Positions 53,113 to 63,500 of a DNA stretch of 64,000 nt are shown here, in pieces. The position numbers and the translations under genes are program-made. The stretch lies in contig NZ_QVML01000001.1 in the NCBI RefSeq assembly GCF_010501015.1, forward strand, positions 399,988-463,987, in the 5' to 3' direction. Source of the DNA: Bacteroides sp. 214 (GTDB lineage: Bacteria > Bacteroidota > Bacteroidia > Bacteroidales > Bacteroidaceae). Position 1 is the stretch's first letter. Each line of letters starts with the position of its first letter. A model generated the notes under the pieces. It did no database searches. It was not told the DNA's origin and worked only from the letters and a program-made list of their open reading frames with translations.

Positions 53113-53700
53113 TTAGTTCAGAGATGGAACCTGAGGAAAACGTGACCACGCTTCATACTTCTGCCCTAATTTACCTAATGATTTTTTCCATAAGCCAGTT
53201 GTTTCGTAGCTAAGCAAAGCATTCGGTTCTTCTTTGCCTATAATCCATGTGTTTTCCTTGATTTCTTGTTTTAGCTGTTCGTTTTCCCAACCTGAATAAC
53301 CCAAAAAGAATCTGATGTTTCCTTCAGCAGAGTTTCCTTGCAGAATGTATTTTTTTACTGCGTTGAAGTCTCCATTTAGAAACAAACCTTTACTTATGGG
53401 GAGCGCTCCTGCTATGTTGGGTATTTTATGGATGTAAAAGAGTGTGTCCGTGTAAAGTGGTCCACCCTTGTATAAAGGTATATCGTCAAGGTATTTAAAC
53501 TCGGGGATGATTTCGTTCAAGAAAAGAGGAAGGCGCTTGTTCATCACAACACCCATGCTTCCATCATTGCCATGATCTACAAGGAGTATTACAGACCTAC
53601 CAAATATGTTATCCCTAAGGAAAGGTTCCGAAATCAGCACCTTTCCTCGAGAGGGAATCACATTATTTGTTTTAATCTTATAGAGATCTGCATTGTTCAT
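53113..53700 (-). CDS. YqgE/AlgH-family protein
   Basis: 195 residues. UPF0301 signatures: [52 protein letters not shown] and [18 protein letters not shown]. Soluble; function unresolved, implicated in redox or transcription control in other species. It converges with the GNAT gene, 23 bp apart. Confidence 0.93.
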   Translation of the reverse strand: MNNADLYKIKTNNVIPSRGKVLISEPFLRDNIFGRSVILLVDHGNDGSMGVVMNKRLPLFLNEIIPEFKYLDDIPLYKGGPLYTDTLFYIHKIPNIAGALPISKGLFLNGDFNAVKKYILQGNSAEGNIRFFLGYSGWENEQLKQEIKENTWIIGKEEPNALLSYETTGLWKKSLGKLGQKYEAWSRFPQVPSLN

Positions 53701-53784
53701 GCAACTAATGTAAAGAGAAAAAAGGCAAAAACAAAGCGTTTAAGTGTTTTTTCTTTCTACAAGTTATATTTTTAACAAAACAGA

Positions 53785-55101
53785 TTACGTGTAAGGATTG
53801 TTTTTAGCAAAAATGGACATTCTTTCTTCCAGTTGGTCGTACTGGTGTTCTTTAATAAATGAAGTACATGCGCGCAAACCTTGTTGTTGACTTCCTGTTG
53901 TAACAAGAGAAATAGCGCTAACTCCATAGTACATCAACTCTTTAGCTAATTCCCCGCTTGTCATTCCCGGATAACCAATGGTAAAATAGAATCCATCGGC
54001 AACAGGGTTGTCTAAATCTTTGTCGTATACCAGATGAAAGCCATAACGTATGAAAATTTCTTTGAGTCGAGCAGCTCTTTCACCATATATTTTCACATCA
54101 TTAAGGAAGTTGTATTCCCCTTTGTTAGCAGCTTTCAGCATTGCCGCCATCGCATATTGTGCCGAATGACTGGTTCCCGAAGAAAGTGCATATAGTACAC
54201 GATGAATAAATACGGTACCGAACGTACCACCACCATATCGTTTATCAAATCCCGGATAGTGTTTGTGATATAATTTATTAGAGATACAAGCTACACCAAT
54301 GCGTTGTCCTGCATAGCTAAAAGCTTTAGAGGCAGAAATAAGTAACACATAGTTGTCGGTATAGTGTGCCACTGATGGTTGGAAGGGTGCTTGACCGGGT
54401 TTGCTTAAATCATGACGAAAATCCATAGCAAAATAAGCAAGGTCCTCTAAAATAATCGTATCGTACTTTGTAGCGAGTTCGCCAATCGTTTTGAGCTCTG
54501 AGTCATTAAGGCATATCCAGCTTGGATTATTAGGGTTGGAGTAAATGATAGCAGAGATATTTCCTTTTTCCAAATAGCTTTCCAATTTCTCTTTTAGTTT
54601 GCTACCTCGGTATTCATATACATCAAATGTTTCATATTTCTGTCCCATAACAACCAGTTGTTGCTTTTGCACGGGGAATCCCGGATCAATAAATAAAATA
54701 GTATCCTTTTTTTCATCGCATTGACTACATGTTAGAAATGAAGCATATGTTCCTTGCATTGATCCAGTCACTGGAACACAACCTTCTGCCGAAAGTTCTA
54801 CATTTATAAAGGCCTTAACAAAACCCGAAGCTGCTTCTTTTAGTTCGGGAAGCCCATTGATGTCCGGATATAATCCTGCGATGCCCTTCTTTAATGCATT
54901 AATTTCAGCTTCTACACCTATAGAGGATGGCGGAAGTCCTGGAACACCCATCTCCATTTTTATAAATTCAACACCCGATGCAGCTTCTGCATTAGCTGCA
55001 ATAGCTTTAACTTCGCGAATGGTAGCTTTAGAAAAGTCCGTAATATGGAAATCTTCGATGGCTTTATCAATCAATTGCCGGCTGATAGGAGTATCTTTCA
55101 T
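53785..55101 (-). CDS. Class I/II pyridoxal-phosphate aminotransferase
   Basis: 438 residues, fold-type I. GLYPDINGLPELKEAASGF near the N-terminus, VTGSMQGTYASFL, YSNPNNPSW, ILEDLAYFAMDFR, and PLP lysine in LISASKAFSYAGQRIG. The C-terminus has FYFTIGYPGMTSG. Substrate not obvious; adjacent genes give no pathway. Own -7 box upstream. Confidence 0.92.
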   Translation of the reverse strand: MKDTPISRQLIDKAIEDFHITDFSKATIREVKAIAANAEAASGVEFIKMEMGVPGLPPSSIGVEAEINALKKGIAGLYPDINGLPELKEAASGFVKAFINVELSAEGCVPVTGSMQGTYASFLTCSQCDEKKDTILFIDPGFPVQKQQLVVMGQKYETFDVYEYRGSKLKEKLESYLEKGNISAIIYSNPNNPSWICLNDSELKTIGELATKYDTIILEDLAYFAMDFRHDLSKPGQAPFQPSVAHYTDNYVLLISASKAFSYAGQRIGVACISNKLYHKHYPGFDKRYGGGTFGTVFIHRVLYALSSGTSHSAQYAMAAMLKAANKGEYNFLNDVKIYGERAARLKEIFIRYGFHLVYDKDLDNPVADGFYFTIGYPGMTSGELAKELMYYGVSAISLVTTGSQQQGLRACTSFIKEHQYDQLEERMSIFAKNNPYT

Positions 55102-55134
55102 AACTTTTTTATATTAATTAGATGATTGTTTTTG

Positions 55135-55142
55135 CAAATGTA
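55135..55142 (-). promoter_or_regulatory. -7 promoter box for the aminotransferase
   Basis: Minus-strand TACATTTG fits TAnnTTTG, 33 bp before the ATG at 55101. Confidence 0.55.
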
Positions 55143-55198
55143 CATCAAAATATCGGATTATTATTTCTATAATTCTTGTGTATCTTAACGAAAACTTC

Positions 55199-55206
55199 TA
55201 CATTTG
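55199..55206 (+). promoter_or_regulatory. -7 promoter box for the UDP-glucuronate decarboxylase
   Basis: TACATTTG fits TAnnTTTG, about 48 bp before the ATG at 55255. Confidence 0.55.
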
Positions 55207-55254
55207 CCTGATTCTTAAAAAGAATTGATTGAAATTAACACCAACAAATAAATA

Positions 55255-56190
55255 ATGAAAAGAATCCTGGTAACAGGCGGAGCTGGTTTTATTGGTTCTC
55301 ATCTATGCACCAGACTGGTAAATGAAGGGAACGAAGTAATATGCTTGGATAATTTTTTTACAGGTTCCAAGAAAAACATATTACACTTATTAGACTGTCA
55401 TAATTTTGAAGTGGCTCGGCATGATGTGATTCAGCCTTATTATGCTGAAGTTGACGAAATTTATAATTTAGCTTGTCCGGCATCCCCTGTAAAATATCAA
55501 ATAGACCCCATCCAAACGATTAAAACATCGGTAATGGGAGCTATTAATATGTTGGGTTTAGCTCAGCGACTTAAAGCGAAAGTTCTTCAAACTTCTACAA
55601 GCGAAGTTTATGGAGACCCATTTGTGCATCCTCAACCCGAAGATTATTGGGGAAATGTAAATCCAGTTGGTTATAGATCGTGTTATGATGAAGGAAAACG
55701 GTGTGCAGAAACACTTTTTATGGATTATCATCGCCAGAACAATGTGCGTATTAAAATAATTCGTATCTTTAACACCTATGGGCCGAGAATGCTTCCACAT
55801 GATGGACGAGTAGTGTCGAATTTTATTATTCAAGCATTAAACAACGAAGACATTACAATATATGGAGACGGAACACAAACTCGTAGTTTCCAATATGTAG
55901 ATGATTTGATTGAGGCCATGATTCGTATGATGGCTACAGAAGATAGCTTCACTGGTCCGGTTAATATTGGTAATCCAAGAGAGTTTACCATTTTGCAGTT
56001 GGCGGAGAAAGTGATTAATTGTGTTGGCTCTAAGTCGAAAATTGTTTTCAAGCCATTACCACACGATGACCCCAAACAGCGCAAGCCTGATATCACGCTG
56101 GCGAAAGAAAAATTGAATTGGGAACCTACGGTTTTATTAGATCAGGGTTTGCCCAAGATGGTAGAATATTTTAAAGAGTTTGTTTTATAG
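55255..56190 (+). CDS. UDP-glucuronate decarboxylase (UDP-xylose synthase), extended SDR
   Basis: 311 residues. NAD-binding [10 protein letters not shown] at 8-17, [51 protein letters not shown] (catalytic Tyr, Lys shifted by the family's YxxxK), [10 protein letters not shown], and [13 protein letters not shown]. These are the Uxs signatures. It makes UDP-xylose from UDP-glucuronate for surface polysaccharide. Followed after 20 bp by a regulator-kinase gene. Confidence 0.93.
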   Translation: MKRILVTGGAGFIGSHLCTRLVNEGNEVICLDNFFTGSKKNILHLLDCHNFEVARHDVIQPYYAEVDEIYNLACPASPVKYQIDPIQTIKTSVMGAINMLGLAQRLKAKVLQTSTSEVYGDPFVHPQPEDYWGNVNPVGYRSCYDEGKRCAETLFMDYHRQNNVRIKIIRIFNTYGPRMLPHDGRVVSNFIIQALNNEDITIYGDGTQTRSFQYVDDLIEAMIRMMATEDSFTGPVNIGNPREFTILQLAEKVINCVGSKSKIVFKPLPHDDPKQRKPDITLAKEKLNWEPTVLLDQGLPKMVEYFKEFVL

Positions 56191-56210
56191 CATTAAAATA
56201 ATTATTGAAT

Positions 56211-57332
56211 ATGGAAATCAATCCTTCTAATTATAAAATCCTCATTGTTGATGACGTAGTAGCAAATGTGTTGTTGCTAAAGGTTCTTTTAACTAATGAG
56301 AAATTCAATATTGCTACTGCAAGCAATGGGATTCAAGCTCTTGAGCAAGTCAAAAATGAAAAGCCCGACTTAATCTTGTTAGATGTTATGATGCCAGATA
56401 TGGATGGGTTTGAAGTGGCTCATCACTTAAAAAAAGACCCTGAGCATAAAGATATTCCAATCATATTCCTTACAGCCCTTAACAGTACAGCAGACATTGT
56501 AAAGGGATTCCAGGCTGGTGCTAACGACTTTATATCCAAACCTTTTAATAAGGAAGAGTTAATTATTCGTGTAACCCACCAGATTTCATTGATTGAAGCC
56601 AAGCGCATTATTCTCTCGCAAACAGAAGAGTTAAAGCGTACTATTGTTGGACGTGATAAACTCTATTCGGTAATAGCACATGACCTTCGTTCGCCAATGG
56701 GTTCCATTAAAATGGTATTGAATATGCTCATTATTAATTTGCCTGAAGATAAAATAGGTGAAGAAATGTATGAGTTGCTCACAATGGCAAATCAAACTAC
56801 AGAAGATGTGTTTGCGCTACTTGATAACTTGCTGAAATGGACAAAGAGTCAGATTGGTAAATTGAAAGTGGTTCACCAAGATGTAGATATGGTTGAGGTG
56901 GTGCAAGGTGTAATAGAAATCTTCACCATGGTAGCAAGTTTGAAGAAGATTAATGTTCGTTTGGTAGCACCCGAAGAGGTTGCTGTGTATGCGGATATTG
57001 ATATGATTAAAACTGTTGTACGTAACTTGTTGAGCAATGCAATTAAGTTTAGCAATGAAAATTCAGAAGTGTTAGTAACGGTAGAGAATAGGGAAGGTAT
57101 GGTGTTTGTAAGTGTGCAAGACCATGGTTGTGGTATTGCTGATGAAAATCAGACTAAATTATTGCATACTGATACACACTTCAGTACATTTGGAACGAAC
57201 AATGAAGAAGGTTCGGGTCTTGGACTACTCCTTTGCAAAGACTTTGTTCAGAAAAATGGTGGAGAGCTTTGGTTTACCTCAAAGAAAGGCGAAGGTTCTA
57301 TCTTTGGATTCAACATCCCATTGAAGAAATAA
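56211..57332 (+). CDS. Receiver-histidine kinase fusion (soluble)
   Basis: 373 residues from the ATG at 56211 (an in-frame TTG lies 6 bp upstream). N-terminal receiver domain: ILIVDDVVANVLLLK, phosphoacceptor Asp in LILLDVMMPDMDG, FLTALN and SKPFNKEELI (conserved Lys). Then a coiled coil, HisKA (VIAHDLRSPMGSIKMVL, DLRSP variant), and HATPase (NLLSNAIKFSNEN, DHGCGIAD, GSGLGLLLCKDF). No membrane segment, so it takes phosphate or input from another kinase. Such REC-HK proteins often act in phosphorelays. Confidence 0.92.
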   Translation: MEINPSNYKILIVDDVVANVLLLKVLLTNEKFNIATASNGIQALEQVKNEKPDLILLDVMMPDMDGFEVAHHLKKDPEHKDIPIIFLTALNSTADIVKGFQAGANDFISKPFNKEELIIRVTHQISLIEAKRIILSQTEELKRTIVGRDKLYSVIAHDLRSPMGSIKMVLNMLIINLPEDKIGEEMYELLTMANQTTEDVFALLDNLLKWTKSQIGKLKVVHQDVDMVEVVQGVIEIFTMVASLKKINVRLVAPEEVAVYADIDMIKTVVRNLLSNAIKFSNENSEVLVTVENREGMVFVSVQDHGCGIADENQTKLLHTDTHFSTFGTNNEEGSGLGLLLCKDFVQKNGGELWFTSKKGEGSIFGFNIPLKK

Positions 57333-57348
57333 TAACTGTATTATATAT

Positions 57349-57400
57349 AAAACGAAGAGGGTGTGTCAAAACGAAGAGGTTGGCACACCCTCTTCGTTTT
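57349..57400 (+). terminator. Rho-independent terminator after the receiver-kinase gene
   Basis: Long stem AAAACGAAGAGGGTGTG / CACACCCTCTTCGTTTT (about 16 bp, one mismatch). Confidence 0.88.
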
Positions 57401-57420
57401 ATATAATTATATCTGCAAGC

Positions 57421-57655
57421 AGAAGGCTGAAAGCCTGACATATTTTGCCTGGGGTAAAACCCCAGGACAGTGACTACAACAAGCAAAAAGTTCTGAAAGA
57501 ACGGCACTAAAAAGCCAATAGTGTGCTGCTCTTACAGAGCTTGAATTCACGTTGTCGATTCCAAGACCCAGGGCTGCACTCGCTTCGCTCCCTGACCCTG
57601 GGTTAAATATGTCGCGCTGTCAGCGCTTCGACGTTTGATACACCCCCTGTAACGA
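57421..57655. repeat. REP-like palindromic element
   Basis: Several hairpins in 235 bp: CCTGGGG / CCCCAGG (57448-57454 with 57460-57466), ACCCAGGG / CCCTGGGT around 57567-57603 with the inner GCACTCGCTTCGCTC segment, and GCGCTGTCAGCGC near 57614. CCTGGGGTAAAACCCCAGG and ACCCAGGG-CTCGCTTCGCTC type sequences recur in many Bacteroidetes and other genomes as repeats, often mobilised by RAYT (TnpA-REP) transposases. No transposase is in this window. The local G+C is higher than the neighbours'. Confidence 0.65.
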
Positions 57656-57683
57656 AGCCTGATATTGAGATCGTTCAGACTAG

Positions 57684-60551
57684 TCACTTGTTACAAATAC
57701 TCTTGTAGTCGCAATACTCGCAATTTTGTTTTACCTCTGTTTGTGTAAACGGTACTTGCGGATTAAAAATCTCCTCCAGCAGCTCGCACAGGTATTTACG
57801 GAACTCTTCTTCGTAAAGCGAAAAATCAGTTACCGGTATTTTGGGTTTGCGTGGCTCGCCCATTTCAATAACAGGAGAGTATTCATCGGAAGAGGCACGA
57901 TGTATATAGAGCAGAGATGGTGCTACTTTCAGTGGTTGTTGTTTGCTCATAATAGCGGCATAGAGGAATGTCTGAAATACATATCCCGGTCTATTTTCGC
58001 CAGGAGTGAATAGTTGCTCGATATTGGCAGGTATTTTAGGCGAACCACCAGTCTTGTAATCTACAATACGTAGTGTGTTATCCTTGCTGTCTACTCTGTC
58101 TATATATCCACCAATTTGCACGTTTATGTTGCCTTTGGAGGTTTCTATATCTATATTTTCATACACACTCTTTTCCATGTCAACCATGTTGAATGGCGTA
58201 TAAAGCATATCGTTACGGAGCAACTGTTTGACGTATGTAACAATAACCTTCGAATTTATTAGTTGCGTGCCGTTGTATTCGGGCTTTTCGTTCTCGGCAA
58301 TATGGAAAAATTCTTTCCTGAACGCAGCATCTACATAGTCCTGTATTTTTCGATTATCTTTCAGTAATTGCTCCAAATCTTCTTTCCGAATAAGTGAACC
58401 TGCTTCTGTTAGCTTCTTGTAAATCAATTCGACAGCGAGGTGAAAAATACTTCCAAAGGTTGAAGAATCTATTTCCGTATTGATTTCTTTGCGTGCTTTA
58501 AGGCGTGCCACATAACGAAAATAGAAACGTAGCGAACAATCCAAATAACAATTAAGTGCGGAAGGAGTAAATCGACCTTTGTTGTTTCGCTTAGTGTTGT
58601 AAGACTCGTGTAGCTTTTCCAGTACTTCATTGTTCTTTTCAATACTAATCTCTGTCGTGGTAAGTGGAGATTGCGCTGCCTCCAAAAACTCTTGTTTAAT
58701 AGGGTGTTCCCACTCTACCAACAACTGTAAGATGTAGCGAGAGGGTTCTCCACGATTTAGCCCATCGGCCGAAGTATTGTAAAGTATCGTTATGTTTTCT
58801 GCCCGCTGTATCAATCGATAGAAGTAGTAAGCATAGATTGCGTCTTGATGCTCTACGGTTTTCATACCAAATGCCTTGCGAAGTGTATAAGGTATAAACG
58901 AAGAATCTCCACCACTCTTGGGAACCATTCCTTCATTGAACGACATCAGAATCAGGTTTTTAAAGTCAAGATTACGAGTTTCAAGTACACCCATAACCTG
59001 CATTCCAATAGCCGGTTCGCCATGAAATGGGATGTTTGTTGCCGTGAGCAGTCTGTGAATAAGTCTTTTGAAAGTTTCTTCTTTTACATTCAGCTTACCG
59101 CTCTCCAACAAACTAGTCATGCGGTTTACGATAGTGAAGCTTTTAAATAACGACTCCTTATATAATTGGTTGAATAAATTTTCTTCTCCTTCTTCTTCCT
59201 CTTTACGATACAACAAAGTAACCTCTTTTAGTAGATCGGCGATATAATTGCATAAAGAAATCATAGACACTGTTGGTGTAAACAGCTTTTCCAATAGCTC
59301 ATCTCTCTTCAGTTCTGATGGGAGCGGGTAGAAGCGGTTGTTCTCCGTAAGCTCATGTTCCAACGGCTCTGCAAGGATGGATAAGTTGCGTGTGTAGGGA
59401 TGTTTCAATACCGCCTGTACTGCATTGTAGGTATATCTGCCAGTCTCCTTGTTGTAACCGGTAGTTTGTAATTCAATTAATGCATTGACAAATGTGTATG
59501 TTGGCGTTTGCGAAAGGGGGAATCCCATTGTTACATTTAGGTTTTCCACACTTGGAGGGATGGAGTGAAGTAGGGGAAATAGCAACGATTCGTTGCACAG
59601 CACAACTGCATTCTCCTTTTCTTGTTTGTATTCAATGCCTTTCAGCCATTGTGGTAAATACCGCGCTTGAGCGTTCTCTGTAGGCGAAGCTATGAACTGA
59701 ATTTGTTTAGGCTTTCGCAAATTATCAAACGCATCGACTTCCAGCGAAGAGGGGAAATGTTCCAGGTTCTTTTGCATATAGATACCTGCTTCGTGCTTTC
59801 GTTGCAGCGATTGTGTGTAAAATACATCGTAATCCCAATAGAACATGGCTTTGTTTGCTTGTTTTAATGTATTCAGTAGTTGAAACTCTACTTTATTCAA
59901 CATATTAAAGCCAACAAATACGTATTTCTCATAAGGTAACTCGCTAGGATTTAAACGTGCAATCGCATCGCGATAAATCATACCTTCGTATCCAATGCCT
60001 TGTTCGAGAAGGTTACTTCGGAAATCATTATAAATACTTCCTAACTTGTCCCATAAGGAGATGAACCGCTCTTTTAATACAGTTCGCCTTTCGATGGAGA
60101 AGTTCTGGAAGAATTGTTGGATAGCTGCTTCCTGTTCTTCATCAAGGAAATCAAAGCTATCCATAATCCCTTTCAAGTCTTTGAGGTTGGCAAAGAGCTT
60201 GTCGGCATCTACCAAGTTCTTGTCTATATCATCAAAGTCATTAAGCAGAAGTTCGCCCCAGAAGTAAAAATCATCCAGCGATTCATCGTTTTGCATCTCT
60301 GTGCGGAATACACTATACAATTCGCAAATCAACCCAATGTTGTCTCCACTACGCAAGGGCGACAATTGCTGGAATAATTCACTGATACTAATGTATGCAG
60401 GCGACCAAATCGGTTTGTCCGATTGATGAGCAAGGTATTCGTTAAAAAACAACCCCGCGCGTTTATTAGGGAAAACAACTACTGTGCGCGAAAGGTCGTT
60501 TCCTACCTTATTATATAAGTCTTTGGCAACTATCTTGAGGAATGCATCCAT
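57684..60551 (-). CDS. AddB-like nuclease subunit (PD-(D/E)XK, Fe-S)
   Basis: 955 residues. Front and middle parts are inactivated-helicase-like (VVFPNKRAGLFFNEYLA near residue 26, then VVLCNESLLFPLLHSIPP, VEHQDAIYAYYFYRLIQRAE). The C-terminal nuclease (about 680-955) has FGSIFHLAVELIYKKL, RVDSKDNTLRIVDYKTG (catalytic DYKTG) and Cys ligands: NCYLDCSLRFYF before the domain and NCEYCDYKSICNK at the very end, consistent with the AddB 4Fe-4S staple. Partner of the AddA-like gene 12 bp upstream. Confidence 0.87.
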   Translation of the reverse strand: MDAFLKIVAKDLYNKVGNDLSRTVVVFPNKRAGLFFNEYLAHQSDKPIWSPAYISISELFQQLSPLRSGDNIGLICELYSVFRTEMQNDESLDDFYFWGELLLNDFDDIDKNLVDADKLFANLKDLKGIMDSFDFLDEEQEAAIQQFFQNFSIERRTVLKERFISLWDKLGSIYNDFRSNLLEQGIGYEGMIYRDAIARLNPSELPYEKYVFVGFNMLNKVEFQLLNTLKQANKAMFYWDYDVFYTQSLQRKHEAGIYMQKNLEHFPSSLEVDAFDNLRKPKQIQFIASPTENAQARYLPQWLKGIEYKQEKENAVVLCNESLLFPLLHSIPPSVENLNVTMGFPLSQTPTYTFVNALIELQTTGYNKETGRYTYNAVQAVLKHPYTRNLSILAEPLEHELTENNRFYPLPSELKRDELLEKLFTPTVSMISLCNYIADLLKEVTLLYRKEEEEGEENLFNQLYKESLFKSFTIVNRMTSLLESGKLNVKEETFKRLIHRLLTATNIPFHGEPAIGMQVMGVLETRNLDFKNLILMSFNEGMVPKSGGDSSFIPYTLRKAFGMKTVEHQDAIYAYYFYRLIQRAENITILYNTSADGLNRGEPSRYILQLLVEWEHPIKQEFLEAAQSPLTTTEISIEKNNEVLEKLHESYNTKRNNKGRFTPSALNCYLDCSLRFYFRYVARLKARKEINTEIDSSTFGSIFHLAVELIYKKLTEAGSLIRKEDLEQLLKDNRKIQDYVDAAFRKEFFHIAENEKPEYNGTQLINSKVIVTYVKQLLRNDMLYTPFNMVDMEKSVYENIDIETSKGNINVQIGGYIDRVDSKDNTLRIVDYKTGGSPKIPANIEQLFTPGENRPGYVFQTFLYAAIMSKQQPLKVAPSLLYIHRASSDEYSPVIEMGEPRKPKIPVTDFSLYEEEFRKYLCELLEEIFNPQVPFTQTEVKQNCEYCDYKSICNK

Positions 60552-60563
60552 AGGTTTGCTTGT

Positions 60564-63500
60564 TTAATCGGTAATTGATTCTATTGTATCTTCTTCTACA
60601 TACCAGATGTAACCTTCAACATCTGTATGTCCCATCTGCTTTAGCAGCGCAATATATTCTTTCACTTGTTTGGCATATTTTTTTTGTTGCTTACCAAACT
60701 TAAAGTCTACCACCACTACCCGGTTGTTTTGCATCATAACACGATCTGGCCGACGAATTTGCACTGTTCCGTTCTTCTCCTTATATATAATGGCACATTC
60801 ATTAAACAACTTCCAAGACCCCGAATACCACTCTTTTACTTGTTCGGCTGAGAAAGCTTTTGCAGTTAGCTTGCGTATTTGCATCTCTTGTTCTTTGTTG
60901 CCAATAACTCCTTCGAACACTAGTTGTTGGATGGATGGCTCAATGTCTTTTTCGGTTTCAATGGCAGCAAAGAGCGTGTGGAGTAGGCGTCCTTTGTTAA
61001 TCAAGCTGTATGAATCGTCATTTTCGTCAATTCCCTGAATGAAATCTGCCGATCGGTTAGATTGTCGGAAGGCTACCTGTGGTCGAATAGACTCCATTTT
61101 GATAGATCTTTTATCTGGTTTCTGTAGCAATCGGTTCGTATTATTCGTTGCTTTGGTATCTTCCGAGAGGCAAACTTCACCATATTCGTAGGGCATATCC
61201 TCATTCCAGTCTACTCCGGCTTTAGCGGTAATGGTAGTCAGCGCGTTCAGCAAAATTTCAGAAACAGTTCCTTTTTGTGCTTTTTTGCTGAGGATAATCA
61301 TGTTCTTCTCGGCACGGGTAAAGGCAACGTATAGTAGGTTTAGATGGTCTACCCATAGCTGAAGCCGTTCGTGCAGATAGCTTTCGCGATAGGCAGACTC
61401 TGACATTTGCGATGAATACGTAATCGGCACTAAATCTATCTCATTGTAAGGAGCCTCTTTGGGTTCACCCCAAACCAGTTGCATGTTTGTTTCGCCCTCC
61501 AACTTCCAATCGCAGAAGGGTATGATAACCGTGTGGAATTCCAACCCTTTGGATTTGTGAATAGAGAAAATGCGTATGCCGTCCAATTCGCCACCAGGAA
61601 TTGTTTTAGCACAAAGTTTCTCGTCCCAAAAACGGATAAAACTATCTAAGTCTGCCGAATTGTTTTGTAAAAACTCCATTACTGCATCGAAAAAAGCAAA
61701 GATATAAGCATCTTGCTCATCGATACGATCCATGTTAAACAGTACAAATAGCTCCTCCAGTAGTTCGTAGAGCGGCATAAGTTGCAGCGAAGCCATATTA
61801 TCGACAAAGGCTTGCGGCAAGAATTGTTTTTCGGGGTGGAGTAGTAGTTCATTTAAACTACAGTTGTTTTTCAGTACTTCGTTTTGATAAGCAATGGTTA
61901 GTTGTGCTTTAGCAACAGCATCTGTGGGATCGGATAGTATGCGCAGTGCATTCATCATCATTTGTATAGCGAGTGAAGCATCCAGGCGGAAAGCTTCATT
62001 GGATACTATTTTGCATTGCATCTCCTTATCGAAATATTCGGCAATGCGGGGAATAGCCTTGTTCTTTCGTACCAATATGGCTATATCATTTAGTGCCACG
62101 CCTTTGCTTAAAAGAGTGTTTACTTCTGCCCCAAGTGCTTGTAGGGTAGCTTCCGTATAGTCTTTTTCCTCATCTTTATCGAGAAAATTCACCTTTACAT
62201 ATCCTTTTGCTATTGGTCGGGGAGACTCCTGTACCACATCCTGGTAAGCTTTTAACAGTGCTTCGCACGGTTCGTCAAGCTCGGCAATATGTTTTTGATT
62301 AAGATACTCTACGGCTTCGGTGAAGAATAAATTATTGAAACCAATGATGTTCGATTCGCTTCGACGATTGGTTTTCAGTGTTTGCACGTTGATGGGGAAA
62401 TGCCCGAGCTTATCATTCAATCCATTCAATATTCCCCAATCTCCGTTTCTCCACCGATAGATAGATTGTTTTACATCGCCCACAATAAGACTGTCTGATC
62501 CTTGCGAGAGCCCTTCGAGCAACAGCAATTTGAAATTGCCCCACTGCATACGACTCGTGTCTTGAAACTCGTCAATCATTACATGTCGTATGCTGGAGCC
62601 TATTTTTTCAAAAACAAACGAAGAATCGTCATCTTTAATAAGGCGATGCAGTAATGCGTTAGTATCCGAAAGTAGGAAACGATTGTTTTCCTTATTTAAT
62701 AACCTAACCTCCTCGTCAATATTGGTAAGTAATTGCAGCTTATTGAGGTGTTGCAACGACAGGCGACAGCTATTTATCGTTCTGTTGCATATAACACGTG
62801 CTTTTTCGGCCGTTTGCAGTAATGGAATAAGAGTGGACGAAGCGACTGAGGCAATTTCTCCTCGCAATTTAGAGGTCTTTGTCGTCCAGTTTTCCGCGTT
62901 TTCCAGACATTCCTCTACCGTTGCATTTCGTACTTTTTCGGTTAGTTCTCCTTTCTGTAGCTTACGAAAGTAGCTGCTAATGCCTTTATCGCCTCTTTTG
63001 AAATCGGTAGCAAGAAGTCCATGACTTTCTAAGCTTTGCTCAAACTGCTCGGCATAACCAGCCATTTCTTTGAATGCTTCCTCTTGTAGTGTATTCAATT
63101 TCTTGCGGTATTCCTTAATTACCGCAGGGTTTTTCAACCGTTCGCGCAGATTTCCACCTTTTTCTATATATTCTTCGTCAAAGATGTTGTTTCCGAATTT
63201 CTTTATTTCGTCCGATACATTCCACCGTTTATCACTATCTATACGCTCTTGGATGTAATCCAGCAACCAAAGTAATACAGGCGAGTTAGCTTGCAGCTTC
63301 TCAATCATAGAATCTACAGCTTCACTAAGCACATCTTCGCGGTTGAGCTCAATGTTCAGGTTAGGGCTTAACTCCAGTTCCCTTGCCAGATTTCGCATCA
63401 CAGACTGAAAGAAGGAATCTATCGTTTCTACACGAAAGTAACTATAGTCGTGTAGCATATTCATCAAAGCTTCTCCGGCAGCGGTGCGAATATGTTGTTC

